In this document: piece after piece, positions 25,621-35,208 of the stretch
How positions within the stretch are numbered: position 1 is the first letter of the stretch
How the letters are laid out: the number at the start of each line of letters is the position of its first letter
DNA from: Lachnospiraceae bacterium
GTDB lineage: Bacteria; Bacillota; Clostridia; Lachnospirales; Lachnospiraceae
Reading direction: 5' to 3'
DNA: 38,901 nucleotides
NCBI GenBank assembly: GCA_910574285.1
Contig: CAJTAL010000041.1
Span: forward strand, 1-38,901
Translations under genes and position numbers: made by a program
The notes under the pieces: model-generated
Databases searched by the model: none
Told to the model about the DNA's origin: nothing
What the model saw: only the letters and a program-made list of their open reading frames with translations

Positions 25621-27417
25621 CTAATACATCCTACGGAACCTGCTGTAACGGTGCTGTACAAGTTCTTCCTCTGACATTACCCCATATCGGTCTAAGAACT
25701 GTTCGATCTTACTCTCAAGAACAGACGTTACATTTTTCAGGTTCTCTATAGTATAAGGAGACGGTTCTGCCAACACCTGCTCTACGATTCCCATACGGTA
25801 CAGATCCTCTGCCGTAAGCCGCATGACCTCCGCCGCTTCCTTTGCCTTCGAACTGTCCTTCCACAGGATACTGGCAAAGCCTTCCGGAGACAGGATGGAG
25901 TAAACTGCATTCTCAAGCATCCACACCTCGTCCGCCACAGCCATGGCAAGCGCGCCGCCGCTTCCCCCTTCTCCGATGATGACGGAAAGAACTGGAACCC
26001 TCAAACCGGACATCTCATAAATATTCCGGGCGATCGCCTCTCCCTGCCCCCGCTCTTCCGCTTCCACCCCGCAGAAAGCCCCTGGCGTATCTACGAAACA
26101 GATAACCGGACGGCGGAATTTCTCCGCCTGTTTCATCAGACGCAGCGCCTTACGGTAACCGTCCGGAGAGGGCATTCCAAAGTTGCGCTCGATATTCTCC
26201 TTTGTATTCCTTCCCTTCGCCTGCGCGATCACCGTCACCGGCCTTCCGCGGAATCTGGCTATACCTCCGATGATCGCCTTATCGTCCGCAAAATACCGGT
26301 CGCCGTGGAATTCGATAAAATCCGTAAACAATGCGCGGAAATAATCGCTGCCAACCGGACGGTCGTTCATCCGCGACCGCAAAACCCGGTCCCATGCCTC
26401 CGCAGATCTATGGCTGACGGATAATTCCCCGGACAAGCCCGCCCGATCCCTCATCCGCCATATTTCTGACATATCTGACTCTTCCGGCATTACCACAGAT
26501 TCTCTGTCCTCTGAACACGCCGCGCCTTTTACATCTTCTTTACAGGTTACATTTCTTCCGTCTTCATGCAGCATCAGTATCTGAGCCAGCGTCTCCTTCA
26601 TCTGGGGACGTTCCACGATTCCGTCGATAAACCCGTGCTCCAGAAGAAATTCTGACTGCTGGAAGCCCTTCGGGAGTTTCTCTCCAATCGTCTGTTCAAT
26701 CACCCTTGGCCCGGCAAAGCCGATCAGAGCTTTCGGTTCTGCAAGAATCACATCTCCTAACATGGCAAAGCTTGCCGTCACACCGCCGGTAGTGGGGTCC
26801 GTGAGCACACTGATGTAGAGAAGCCCTGCGTCGCTATGCCGTTTTAAAGCCGCCGACGTCTTCGCCATCTGCATCAGAGATACGATCCCTTCCTGCATCC
26901 TGGCGCCGCCGGAACAGGCGAATAAGATGACCGGAAGACGTAATTTCGTCGCACGTTCCACGGCTCTTGCAATCTTCTCACCCACTGCTTCTCCCATACT
27001 CGCCATCAGGAACCGTCCGTCGCAGACACCTATAACAGTCTCTGTTCCGTCGATGCTTGCTTTTCCGGTGACAATCGCCTCGTTAAGACCTGTCTTCTCC
27101 TGAAGTGAGCAAAGCTTCTCCTCGTAGCCCTTGTATTCCAATGGATTCGGGCTCGTAAGACCCTGGTCCCATTCCTCGAAAGTGCCCTCGTCCGCCACCA
27201 TCTCGATACGGCGGTACGCATGTACGCGGAAATAACCTCCGCATTTCGGACAGATATAATAGTCCTTCTTCACATCCTCAGCCATGATCCCGCTGCCGCA
27301 TTTATTACATTTACGCAGAAGTCCTTCCGGCACTTCCGGTTTTGAGGAATTTAACGATATATATCCTTTTCTCCCGGACGGGCGCCTGGTCTTCTTAAAT
27401 ACATTATCAAGCTTCAT
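25621..27417 (-). CDS. accDA: acetyl-CoA carboxylase carboxyltransferase, fused beta-alpha subunits
   Basis: A 598-residue single chain joining AccD (about 1-285) and AccA (about 335-598). It transfers CO2 from carboxybiotin to acetyl-CoA, giving malonyl-CoA, the first committed step of fatty-acid synthesis. The AccD part starts with a zinc ribbon (Cys37, Cys40, Cys56, Cys59). Oxyanion/CoA-binding stretches appear as FACSGGARMQEGI in the beta part and FVDTPGAFCGVEAEERGQ in the alpha part. The joining segment (about 285-340) is polar and low in homology. An AGAGGA ribosome site precedes the ATG. It lies 53 bases after accC, in the fab operon. Confidence 0.95.
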   Translation of the reverse strand: MKLDNVFKKTRRPSGRKGYISLNSSKPEVPEGLLRKCNKCGSGIMAEDVKKDYYICPKCGGYFRVHAYRRIEMVADEGTFEEWDQGLTSPNPLEYKGYEEKLCSLQEKTGLNEAIVTGKASIDGTETVIGVCDGRFLMASMGEAVGEKIARAVERATKLRLPVILFACSGGARMQEGIVSLMQMAKTSAALKRHSDAGLLYISVLTDPTTGGVTASFAMLGDVILAEPKALIGFAGPRVIEQTIGEKLPKGFQQSEFLLEHGFIDGIVERPQMKETLAQILMLHEDGRNVTCKEDVKGAACSEDRESVVMPEESDMSEIWRMRDRAGLSGELSVSHRSAEAWDRVLRSRMNDRPVGSDYFRALFTDFIEFHGDRYFADDKAIIGGIARFRGRPVTVIAQAKGRNTKENIERNFGMPSPDGYRKALRLMKQAEKFRRPVICFVDTPGAFCGVEAEERGQGEAIARNIYEMSGLRVPVLSVIIGEGGSGGALAMAVADEVWMLENAVYSILSPEGFASILWKDSSKAKEAAEVMRLTAEDLYRMGIVEQVLAEPSPYTIENLKNVTSVLESKIEQFLDRYGVMSEEELVQHRYSRFRRMY

Positions 27418-27470
27418 ATGTTATCCTCTCATTCCTCTGTCTGAATTAAAAGACATCTCATAGCGGTTCC

Positions 27471-28835
27471 TTATCCCTTAAGAGCCGCTTTAAGCGCCTC
27501 TTCATTCTCCGCAATAAATTCAATGTCGATATCGCCGGAAAGGTAATCCGGACGGTTCAGAATCTCATATTGATAATCCACATTCGTATCGATTCCCTCG
27601 ATGATCACTTCTCCCAGCGCGCTCTGCATCTTCCGCACCGCCTCGCTGCGGTTCTTTGCCCATACGATAAGCTTCGCCACCATAGAATCATAATACGGCG
27701 GTATGGTATATCCGCTATAGATTGCAGAATCAATCCGAATCCCTTTGCCTCCCGGCAGATACATGTCTGTAATAGTTCCGGGGGCGGGACGGAATCCCTT
27801 CGCCGGATTCTCTGCATTGATCCGGCATTCAATGGCATGGCCGTTCAGATGAATATCCTCCTGTGTGTATGAAAGTCTTCTGCCGGAGGCAATCCTGATC
27901 TGCTCTTTGATCAGATCAATCCCTGTCACCCATTCCGTAACCGGGTGTTCTACCTGAATCCGGGTATTCATTTCCATAAAGTAAAAATTACCGTTCTTCT
28001 CCAGAAGGAATTCAATGGTTCCTGCATTCTGGTACCCGGCCGCCTTCGCCGCCCTGACCGCCGCTTCCCCCATCTTCCTGCGCAGTTCCTCTGTCAGAGC
28101 AACAGAAGGGGATTCTTCAATCATTTTCTGGTGGCTGCGCTGGATCGAACAGTCTCGCTCTCCTAAGTGAACCACATTGCCGTACTGATCGGCCAGAATC
28201 TGGAACTCAATATGTCTTGGACGCTGTACGAAGTGCTCAATATACATAGTCTGGTCGCCAAACGCCATCTGTGCTTCCTTCTGCGCCGTCTGAAAACTGT
28301 GTTCAAATTCTTCCGCCGTACGTGCCACACGCATCCCCTTCCCGCCGCCGCCGAGGGCTGCCTTGACGATGACCGGATAACCGATCTCTTCCGCGATCTT
28401 TGCACCCTCTGAAGCATCGAAGACTGGTTCGGTACTTCCGGGTATAACAGGAACATTGGCCGCAGCCATGGTATTCCTTGCCTCCTGCTTATTTCCAAGT
28501 TTCGCGATGACTTGGGAATCCGGTCCTATAAATGTGATATGGCACTGCTCGCACAGCTCCGCGAACCTGCTGTTCTCCGACAGGAAACCAAACCCCGGAT
28601 GTATCGCGTCCGCCCCTGTGATAATCGTAGCGCTGACAATCCGGTCCATACTCAGGTAGCTCTCCGAAGACGGAGCCGGTCCGATACAGACCGCCTCGTC
28701 CGCAAGCTTCGTATGAAGCGCCTCCCGGTCGGCTTCCGAATATACGGCCACCGTCTCGATTCCCATCTCTCTGCAGGCGCGGATAATCCGAACCGCAATC
28801 TCGCCTCGATTGGCAATTAATACTTTCTTGATCAT
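27471..28835 (-). CDS. accC: biotin carboxylase subunit of acetyl-CoA carboxylase
   Basis: A 454-residue ATP-grasp enzyme that carboxylates the biotin on AccB using ATP and bicarbonate. The N-terminal VLIANRGEIAVRIIRACREMG, the glycine-rich ATP loop ALGGGGKGMRV, the catalytic region MEMNTRIQVEHPVTE and the C-terminal GHAIECRINAENP are all present, and the length is typical. I take the ATG at 28835 behind AGGTGG. The in-frame GTG at 28844 overlaps the fabZ end and that ribosome site. The coding regions of fabZ and accC nearly abut. Confidence 0.97.
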   Translation of the reverse strand: MIKKVLIANRGEIAVRIIRACREMGIETVAVYSEADREALHTKLADEAVCIGPAPSSESYLSMDRIVSATIITGADAIHPGFGFLSENSRFAELCEQCHITFIGPDSQVIAKLGNKQEARNTMAAANVPVIPGSTEPVFDASEGAKIAEEIGYPVIVKAALGGGGKGMRVARTAEEFEHSFQTAQKEAQMAFGDQTMYIEHFVQRPRHIEFQILADQYGNVVHLGERDCSIQRSHQKMIEESPSVALTEELRRKMGEAAVRAAKAAGYQNAGTIEFLLEKNGNFYFMEMNTRIQVEHPVTEWVTGIDLIKEQIRIASGRRLSYTQEDIHLNGHAIECRINAENPAKGFRPAPGTITDMYLPGGKGIRIDSAIYSGYTIPPYYDSMVAKLIVWAKNRSEAVRKMQSALGEVIIEGIDTNVDYQYEILNRPDYLSGDIDIEFIAENEEALKAALKG

Positions 28836-28844
28836 ATATCCCAC

Positions 28845-29270
28845 CTACCCAATCATAAAAGTAAGCTCTGCGGTAACGACCGTCTTTCCGTCTACGCTGG
28901 CTACCGCTTCGCCGACCCCTACCGGTCCTTTCTGCCTGATAATACGAGTCTCCAGACGTACCTTGTCACCGGGTACGATCTTGCCTTTGAACCTGCATTT
29001 GTCAATACCTCCAAAGTAAGCTGTCTTACCCCTGTTCTCTTCTACACTCAAGATCGCGACCGCGCCGGCCTGCGCCAACGCTTCCACCGTCAGAACTCCC
29101 GGCATCACCGGCTCCTGAGGGAAATGCCCGGCGAAGAATTCCTCCCGGTATGTGACACATTTATAGCCTACCGCATACTTTCCCGGCTCATAATCTTCAA
29201 TATAATCAAGAAGCAGAAACGGATGACGATGCGGAATAATTTCCTTAATCTGATTGATATCTAAGCGCAT
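28845..29270 (-). CDS. fabZ: 3-hydroxyacyl-ACP dehydratase
   Basis: A 141-residue hot-dog-fold dehydratase for the third step of each elongation cycle. The substrate region [11 protein letters not shown] is at 14-24. The catalytic pair His49 and Glu63 lie in [20 protein letters not shown]. It has no separate isomerase partner here (no FabN or FabM seen), so any unsaturated fatty-acid step must use another route. A GGAGATAGG ribosome site directly precedes the ATG. Confidence 0.97.
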   Translation of the reverse strand: MRLDINQIKEIIPHRHPFLLLDYIEDYEPGKYAVGYKCVTYREEFFAGHFPQEPVMPGVLTVEALAQAGAVAILSVEENRGKTAYFGGIDKCRFKGKIVPGDKVRLETRIIRQKGPVGVGEAVASVDGKTVVTAELTFMIG

Positions 29271-29286
29271 CCTATCTCCTCTCTAT

Positions 29287-29748
29287 CTACTGTCTGATAC
29301 GGAACAAAGGCTGACCATACTCTACCGGCTGCCCATTCTCTGCCAATATCTCTGTAACAGTTCCGTCATATTCACTTTCTATTTCATTCATTAGTTTCAT
29401 AGCTTCAATGATAGCCAACGGCTGCCCCTTCTTTACGGTATCACCCACGGCTACGAACGGAGCCGCGTCCTCGGAAGGCGCCGCATAAAATGTTCCGACT
29501 AACGGAGATTCTATCAGTTTTCCATCCGTATTTGCAGCCGCTGTATCTGCGGCAGCTCCATTTCCTGCCGGTGCGGCGCTGTCTTCTGCTCCCGGACCGG
29601 ATACCGGTATAAGCGGCGCCGCCGCCACCTGAACCTGATCTTTCTTCTTCGTAAGATGAAGCTTCACTCCGTCTTCTTCGTATTTAAATCCGGTCAGACT
29701 GGACTCCGATACGGCCCCGATCAATCGGATAAGATTTTCTACTTCCAT
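29287..29748 (-). CDS. accB: biotin carboxyl carrier protein of acetyl-CoA carboxylase
   Basis: A 153-residue carrier. An N-terminal helical part (about 1-40) leads to an Ala/Pro/Gly-rich mobile linker (about 42-78) and the biotinyl domain. The biotinylated residue is Lys118 in [13 protein letters not shown]. The start is behind AAAGGGGG. Gaps to fabF (31 bases upstream) and fabZ (16 bases downstream) are short, consistent with one transcript. Confidence 0.97.
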   Translation of the reverse strand: MEVENLIRLIGAVSESSLTGFKYEEDGVKLHLTKKKDQVQVAAAPLIPVSGPGAEDSAAPAGNGAAADTAAANTDGKLIESPLVGTFYAAPSEDAAPFVAVGDTVKKGQPLAIIEAMKLMNEIESEYDGTVTEILAENGQPVEYGQPLFRIRQ

Positions 29749-29779
29749 GCTATACAGACCCCCTTTGACAGAACCTTTC

Positions 29780-31012
29780 TTAATACTTCTTTAATAGCAG
29801 CGTGGCGTTATGTCCGCCGAATCCCAGAGAATTCGTAAGAACGTAATTGACGTCCTTTTCTACCGGAACTCCAACCGCATAGTTTAAATCACACTCCGGA
29901 TCCACTTCCTTCGTTCCGACTGTCTGGTGAATGAATCCGTCCTGGATACTCTTTACACAGATAATAAATTCAACTCCGCCTGCAGCGCCAAGCAGATGCC
30001 CTGTCATTGATTTGGTGGAGTTGATAACCACGTCCTTCGCCGCGTCGCCGAACGCAAGCTTAATCGCCCTTGTCTCGAACAGATCGTTGTGGTGCGTGCC
30101 GGTTCCATGGGCATTGATATAATCCACCTGAGACGGTTTTATACCGCCTTCCTGCATAGCCAGCGTCATCGCCATAGCGGCGCCTTTGCCGTCCTCTGCG
30201 GGAGACGTAATATGATAAGCGTCGCCGGTTGCCCCGTAACCTATAACCTCCGCGTAGATCCTCGCGCCTCTTGCCTTCGCATGCTCCAGCTCCTCTAAAA
30301 CAACCACGCCTGCTCCTTCACCTAATACGAATCCGTCTCTGTCCTTATCAAAAGGAATAGAGGCACGCGCCGGATCCTTAGACGTAGACAGCGCCGTCAG
30401 GCTGGTGAATCCCGCGACTCCCGTAGGGCAGATACAGCTCTCTGTCCCGCCGGCAAACATGATATCTGCATCATCGTACTGGATCGCACGGAACGCATCG
30501 CCGATACAGTTCGTTCCGGACGCGCATGCTGTCACGACATTCGTGCATTTTCCTTTCAGCCCTAACTGGATCGAGATGTTGCCTGCCGCCATATTAGAGA
30601 TCATCAACGGCACCATCAGCGGATTCACCCTGCCGGGTCCCTTCGTCAGAATCTTCTCATATTCCCGTTCTACCACCTGGAGGCTTCCGATTCCCGAACC
30701 GACGATTACGCCTGCGCGGAATGCATCCTCTTTCTCTAATGCAAGCCCGGAATCCTGATACGCTTCCATTGCTGCCGTCACTGCATACTGGGAAAATAGT
30801 TCCATACGCTTTGCAGTTTTGAAGTCCATATGTTCCTTTGCATCGAACCCTTTCACTTCCGCCGCCAGCTTCACTTTATAATCTGAGGTATCGAACCTGG
30901 TGATCTCACCGATCCCTGCCTTTCCCTCTTTCGCGTTGTTCCAGAACTCCTCCGCCGTATTCCCGATGGGCGTTACGGCTCCAAGTCCGGTCACTACAAC
31001 TCTTCTCTTCAT
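29780..31012 (-). CDS. fabF: 3-oxoacyl-ACP synthase II
   Basis: A 410-residue condensing enzyme that adds two-carbon units from malonyl-ACP to acyl-ACP. The Cys-His-His triad is complete: Cys163 in TACASGTN, His302 in [11 protein letters not shown] and His339 in [11 protein letters not shown]. Length and order ([13 protein letters not shown] at the N-terminus) are typical. It is likely the only elongation condensing enzyme in this operon. Confidence 0.97.
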   Translation of the reverse strand: MKRRVVVTGLGAVTPIGNTAEEFWNNAKEGKAGIGEITRFDTSDYKVKLAAEVKGFDAKEHMDFKTAKRMELFSQYAVTAAMEAYQDSGLALEKEDAFRAGVIVGSGIGSLQVVEREYEKILTKGPGRVNPLMVPLMISNMAAGNISIQLGLKGKCTNVVTACASGTNCIGDAFRAIQYDDADIMFAGGTESCICPTGVAGFTSLTALSTSKDPARASIPFDKDRDGFVLGEGAGVVVLEELEHAKARGARIYAEVIGYGATGDAYHITSPAEDGKGAAMAMTLAMQEGGIKPSQVDYINAHGTGTHHNDLFETRAIKLAFGDAAKDVVINSTKSMTGHLLGAAGGVEFIICVKSIQDGFIHQTVGTKEVDPECDLNYAVGVPVEKDVNYVLTNSLGFGGHNATLLLKKY

Positions 31013-31043
31013 AACCCTGCCAATCTCCTTTTAAAATTCCGTC

Positions 31044-31784
31044 TCACATCACCATACCGCCGTCCACATGCAGTACCTGTCCAGTGATATAGCCCGCATC
31101 CTCCGATGAAAGGAACGCCGCGGCCGCCGCTACCTGTTCCGGTTTACCAAAGCTGCCGAGAGGGATCTGGGCCGCAGTCGCTTCCTTTACCTTCTCCGGC
31201 AATACGCCCGTCATATCTGTCTCGATAAATCCCGGTGCAATCGCATTGACCGTAATCCCTTTTGGAGCAAGCTCTCTTGCGGCCGACTTCGTAAGCCCTA
31301 TAATACCCGCTTTAGACGCCGCGTAATTCACCTGACCTGCATTGCCTGTCACACCCACGACAGAAGACATATTGACGATCCGTCCGCTTCTTTGCTTCAG
31401 CATCTGCCGGCTTACGAACCGCATCGTATTAAAAGCGCCTTTCAGATTCGTACTGATTACCTGGTCAAACGCTTCCTCTGTCATCTTCATCAAAAGCCCG
31501 TCACGAGTAACGCCCGCATTATTTACCAGGATGTCGATCCGTCCGTGCTCTTTGATCACATCCTGGATAAATGTCCCGCATTTCTCATAATCGGACACAT
31601 CACACTGGTAAATTGCCGCCGCCCCGCCTGCTGCCTCGATCTCCTGCTTTACTTCTTCGGCTCTGTCTTTGGAACCGTTATAATTAATAACCACAAACGC
31701 CCCCATAGAAGCCAGTTTCCCGGCTATCGCCCTGCCGATTCCTCTTGACGCGCCTGTTACAACTGCTATTTTACCTTCCAACAT
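31044..31784 (-). CDS. fabG: 3-oxoacyl-ACP reductase
   Basis: A 246-residue NADPH-dependent short-chain reductase, the first reductive step of elongation. The cofactor loop GASRGIGRAI is at 11-20, NNAG at 88-91, and the catalytic Ser141, Tyr154 and Lys158 in NMSSVVGVTG and NYAASKAG. AAGGTAAAAGG lies just before the ATG. The intergenic space to fabD holds a 34-bp tandem duplication. Confidence 0.97.
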   Translation of the reverse strand: MLEGKIAVVTGASRGIGRAIAGKLASMGAFVVINYNGSKDRAEEVKQEIEAAGGAAAIYQCDVSDYEKCGTFIQDVIKEHGRIDILVNNAGVTRDGLLMKMTEEAFDQVISTNLKGAFNTMRFVSRQMLKQRSGRIVNMSSVVGVTGNAGQVNYAASKAGIIGLTKSAARELAPKGITVNAIAPGFIETDMTGVLPEKVKEATAAQIPLGSFGKPEQVAAAAAFLSSEDAGYITGQVLHVDGGMVM

Positions 31785-31804
31785 ATCCTTTTACCTTACT
31801 GCTT

Positions 31805-31872
31805 TCTTGAATTTCCTTCACGTTTTATCCTAAGATTCTCTTGAATTTCCTTCACGTTTTATCCTAAGATTC
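31805..31872. repeat. exact 34-bp tandem duplication at the fabD end
   Basis: Two identical head-to-tail copies (31805-31838 and 31839-31872). The second contains the last codons and stop of fabD, and the first is an echo of those codons plus spacer. The duplication lengthens the fabD-fabG spacer to about 74 bases without changing either protein. Confidence 0.9.
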
Positions 31873-32845
31873 CCGCTACTTTCTCTATGTCCTCCCAGGA
31901 TGCGATATTATAAACCTTCACATCCCGGTTAATCTTCTTCATGAATCCGGCAAGGGTTCTCCCCGGACCGATCTCGACAAACCTGTCTACGCCCGACGCA
32001 ATCATATATTCCATACTCTGCATCCAGCGAACCGGAGAACTTACCTGCCTCTTAAGCAGCTCTTTTGTCCCGGCAATATCCTCTACCTTCTCTGCCGTCA
32101 CGTTTGTCACATAAGGTATCTGCAGAGGATGAAGGGTTACCGCATCAAGCTCCTTTGCAAGCTCTTCTCCCGCCGGTACAAGCATAGGCGAATGGAAAGG
32201 TCCGCTGACATTCAGCATGATCGCCCGCTTCGCCCCTGCTTCCTTAAGCTTGACAGACGCCGCTTCCACTGCCGCAAGCTTCCCGGTAATCACAATCTGC
32301 CCCGGGCAGTTATAATTCGCTACGGTCACGTCACCCTTCTTTATATCCGTCATCTTTACAACCGGCACTGCCGTATCGTCCTGGTGTCCGTCTCCGTCTG
32401 TCAGCGAGTCAAGTACTTCTTCTATCTTCGCCGCATCCAGACCCATCACCGCACACATTCCGCCCTCGCCTGCCGGTACTGTATTCTGCATCAGTATCCC
32501 TCTCTTACGGACCAGACGGACGGCGTCCAGATCCTCCATACCGCCTGCGGCGGCAACAGCGCTGTATTCGCCCAGGCTTAAGCCTGCCGTGATATCCGGC
32601 TTCATCCCTCTTTCTTCGATAACTCTGGTCATGGCAAGACATGTCGTAACCAGAGCCGCCTGTGTATACTCCGTAAGGTCAAGCTTCTCATTCTCTTTAA
32701 AACAAAGCGCCTTCATATCTAATCCAAGCGCCTCGCCCGCCTGATCGAAGAGCCGCCTTGCCGTCTCACTATTCTCATAGAAATCCGATCCCATGCCTGC
32801 TTTCTGAGCGCCCTGTCCCGGATAGATAAATGCAATCTTAGACAT
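31859..32845 (-). CDS. fabD: malonyl-CoA:ACP transacylase
   Basis: A 328-residue transferase that loads malonyl groups on ACP. The nucleophile is Ser90 in AGLSLGEYSA, the partner His218 is in SGPFHSPML, and the N-terminal FIYPGQGAQKAGMG is typical. It is about 20 residues longer than the common form because of an insertion near 150-172 (GDGHQDDTAVPVVKMTDIKK). The ATG overlaps the fabK end by 8 bases, indicating coupled translation. Confidence 0.96.
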   Translation of the reverse strand: MSKIAFIYPGQGAQKAGMGSDFYENSETARRLFDQAGEALGLDMKALCFKENEKLDLTEYTQAALVTTCLAMTRVIEERGMKPDITAGLSLGEYSAVAAAGGMEDLDAVRLVRKRGILMQNTVPAGEGGMCAVMGLDAAKIEEVLDSLTDGDGHQDDTAVPVVKMTDIKKGDVTVANYNCPGQIVITGKLAAVEAASVKLKEAGAKRAIMLNVSGPFHSPMLVPAGEELAKELDAVTLHPLQIPYVTNVTAEKVEDIAGTKELLKRQVSSPVRWMQSMEYMIASGVDRFVEIGPGRTLAGFMKKINRDVKVYNIASWEDIEKVAGILG

Positions 32846-33776
32846 ATAATCCAGTCCCTTCTATCAATACGTCTGTTTCCTTTACCAACTTATCGATCAG
32901 TTCCTTACAGGACAATTTTTCCTTCACCATTCCGGCGATCTGCCCTGCCATCACGCTTCCATTCTTCACATCTCCGTCTACAACAGCCCTGCGAAGCCCG
33001 CCCAGCGTAAGCTGCTCCAATTCTTCAAAGCCTGCTCCTTTATTCTCCAATTCTATGTATCTCTTCGTCATATCATTGCGAAGAGCCCGAACCGGATGTC
33101 CTGTGCTTCTTCCTGTTACTCGCGAATCGATATCTTTCGCGGCGATAATCCTGTCTTTATAATTCTCGTGAACCTGAGATTCCTCCGTCACGACGAAATG
33201 AGTCCCCATCTGTACTCCTCTGGCGCCGAGCATAAATGCTGCCGCAATTCCTCTTCCGTCCGCGATACCGCCGGCGGCGATCACAGGTATCTTCACTGCA
33301 TCCGCGATCTGGGGCACCAGTACCATCGTCGTATTCTCTCCGATGTGCCCTCCTGCTTCACACCCTTCGGCAACCACCGCATCGGCGCCGCATCGCTCCA
33401 TGCGCTTTGCAAGGGCAACAGAAGCAACTACCGGAATTACCTTCACGCCTGCTTCCTTCCACATCTTCATGTACTTCTCAGGATTGCCCGCACCTGTCGT
33501 TACTACCCTTACGCCTTCCTCGGCAACAATTTTCGCCACATCGTCGGCATACGGGCTCATCAGCATAATATTAACCCCAAACGGGCGATCGGTCAGCTTC
33601 TTCGCCTCCCTGATCTGTTCACGAACCCATTCCGAAGGAGCGCTCGCGGCTCCGATCAACCCCAGACCACCCGCATTGGATACGGCGGCCGCCAGATGAT
33701 ACTCCGCAACCCATGCCATACCTCCCTGGATGATCGGATATTCGATTCCCAGTAATCTGGTTACTTCTGTCTGCAT
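32838..33776 (-). CDS. fabK: enoyl-ACP reductase II (FMN-dependent)
   Basis: A 312-residue flavoprotein for the last reductive step, replacing FabI. The words IEYPIIQGGMAWVAE, GFNIML-type PFGVNIMLMSP, EGCEAGGHIGE, IPVIAAGGIADGRG and GARGVQMGTHFV fit FabK of streptococci and clostridia. FabK enzymes are insensitive to triclosan. It lies 36 bases after acpP. Confidence 0.95.
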   Translation of the reverse strand: MQTEVTRLLGIEYPIIQGGMAWVAEYHLAAAVSNAGGLGLIGAASAPSEWVREQIREAKKLTDRPFGVNIMLMSPYADDVAKIVAEEGVRVVTTGAGNPEKYMKMWKEAGVKVIPVVASVALAKRMERCGADAVVAEGCEAGGHIGENTTMVLVPQIADAVKIPVIAAGGIADGRGIAAAFMLGARGVQMGTHFVVTEESQVHENYKDRIIAAKDIDSRVTGRSTGHPVRALRNDMTKRYIELENKGAGFEELEQLTLGGLRRAVVDGDVKNGSVMAGQIAGMVKEKLSCKELIDKLVKETDVLIEGTGLYV

Positions 33777-33812
33777 TGTAAAAACCCCGCTTCTTAATTT
33801 TTCTGACTTAAT

Positions 33813-34040
33813 CTACTCTTTATGCTCATTAATATAGTTGATTACATCTCCCACCGTCGTGATCTTCTCCAGATCTTCTGTCGGTATCTCAATCTCGTAT
33901 TCATCCTCCAGCGCCATCACCATCTCAAATATATCCAGAGAATCGGCTCCCAGATCATCCTTGAAGGAAGATTCCTCCGTAATCTGCGCTGCGTCAACTC
34001 CTAAGTTCTCTGATACGATTTCTTTGATTCTCTCTAACAT
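33813..34040 (-). CDS. acpP: acyl carrier protein
   Basis: A 75-residue acidic helical carrier of growing acyl chains. The phosphopantetheine attachment site is Ser34 in [13 protein letters not shown]. It has typical size and charge. It lies 21 bases after fabH. Confidence 0.98.
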   Translation of the reverse strand: MLERIKEIVSENLGVDAAQITEESSFKDDLGADSLDIFEMVMALEDEYEIEIPTEDLEKITTVGDVINYINEHKE

Positions 34041-34061
34041 CTTTCTTTCTCCTTCTCTTTA

Positions 34062-35078
34062 TTATTTGATTTCATTTGTTCTGCACCTGTGCCACTCAAT
34101 AATCGAAGCCCCCCAGGTAAGCCCTGCACCGAATCCGGCCAGCACCAGTTTCTGTCCTTTTCTAAGCTTTCCTTCCCGGTTCATCTCATCCAGAAGGATC
34201 GGAATACTTGCGGATGAAGTATTCCCGTATTCCTGAAGGTTCACGGGGAACTTCTCCATAGGTTCGCCCAGGCGTCTGGCCACTGCTTCTATGATCCTCC
34301 TGTTCGCCTGATGGAGGATATAATAACTGATCTCGCCGGAGCTTACATGGTTAAGTTCAAGCGCCTCATTGATTACCTCCGGCACGCTCTTTACGGCGAA
34401 TTTAAACACTGCCTGGCCATCCATCTGCATATAATACTCCTCATCCGGCGTATCTTGCGGACGCTCACGGCAGTGCCCGTCAGACAGTCCGTTATAATCA
34501 TGCCTGCTCTTACATGTAAGCGCCTCTCCTTTTCTCCCGTCAGAATGCGTAACCGGAAGATAAACCGTCCCTTCTTCCGCCCGAAGTACCGCAGCGCCCG
34601 CGCCGTCCCCGAACAAGATACAGGTCCTCCTGTCCTTCCAATTTGTCAGATTCGACAGGCTCTCGCTTCCGATGATCAATGCCGTTTTGCCAAACCCGCT
34701 GTTAAGATAGGCAAAAGCCGTATTATAGGCAAGGATAAACCCTGTGCACGCCGCACTGAGATCAAAACAGGTCGCCCGCGGCGCTCCCAGTCTCTCCTGA
34801 ACTTCGCAAGCCGCACAAGGAAGGATCACATTCGAAGATATGGTTGATACCAGAATCAGATCTAATTCCTCCGGTGATACTCCAGCATCTTCAAGCGCCC
34901 TCTTCGCCGCCTCCGCTGCCATGGAAACTGTCGTCTCATCCCTGATGATATGCCTCCTTATAACTCCTGTCCGCTCCCGGATCCATTCGTCGCTGGTTTC
35001 CACCAGACGGGCTATATCATTATTGTCCATGGTATACGACGGTATGTATGAACCCGTCCCGCATATTGTCGCTGTCAT
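34062..35078 (-). CDS. fabH: 3-oxoacyl-ACP synthase III
   Basis: A 338-residue starter condensing enzyme joining acetyl- or branched acyl-CoA to malonyl-ACP. The triad is complete: Cys111 in SAACTGF, His256 in ILHQANRRI and Asn286 in YGNTSSAS. It is the first gene of the operon, with the promoter at 35126-35154 and operators on both sides. A CAGGGGAATT ribosome site precedes the ATG. Confidence 0.97.
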   Translation of the reverse strand: MTATICGTGSYIPSYTMDNNDIARLVETSDEWIRERTGVIRRHIIRDETTVSMAAEAAKRALEDAGVSPEELDLILVSTISSNVILPCAACEVQERLGAPRATCFDLSAACTGFILAYNTAFAYLNSGFGKTALIIGSESLSNLTNWKDRRTCILFGDGAGAAVLRAEEGTVYLPVTHSDGRKGEALTCKSRHDYNGLSDGHCRERPQDTPDEEYYMQMDGQAVFKFAVKSVPEVINEALELNHVSSGEISYYILHQANRRIIEAVARRLGEPMEKFPVNLQEYGNTSSASIPILLDEMNREGKLRKGQKLVLAGFGAGLTWGASIIEWHRCRTNEIK

Positions 35079-35113
35079 ATGAATTCCCCTGATTTATTTT
35101 GAATTTAAATTAA

Positions 35114-35126
35114 TTTGACGTTCAAA
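35114..35126. promoter_or_regulatory. FabT-type operator 1
   Basis: The palindrome TTTGACGTTCAAA directly downstream of the -10 box, over the expected start of transcription of the fab operon. It has the same half sites as operator 2. Confidence 0.65.
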
Positions 35127-35154
35127 GTATATATCAATATATTTTGTTTGTCAA
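35126..35154 (-). promoter_or_regulatory. fab operon promoter
   Basis: Minus-strand TTGACA (35154-35149), exactly 17 bases, TATACT (35131-35126), about 48 bases before the fabH start. The strong boxes suggest high expression when not repressed. Confidence 0.75.
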
Positions 35155-35158
35155 GTAT

Positions 35159-35171
35159 TTTGATTATCAAA
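35159..35171. promoter_or_regulatory. FabT-type operator 2
   Basis: TTTGATTATCAAA, with flanks fitting the remembered streptococcal FabT consensus ANTTTGATTATCAAATT. It lies just upstream of the -35 box. A MarR/FabT-like gene ends the same cluster. Confidence 0.7.
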
Positions 35172-35208
35172 TTATTATTTTTTTATGGAGTTTTTTTATA
35201 TGTACCCC

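Noticed and set aside
33096-33755. Plus-strand open frame (219 codons) opposite fabK
   Set aside because: It is His/Arg/Cys-rich mirror-frame composition over a gene with full FabK motifs.
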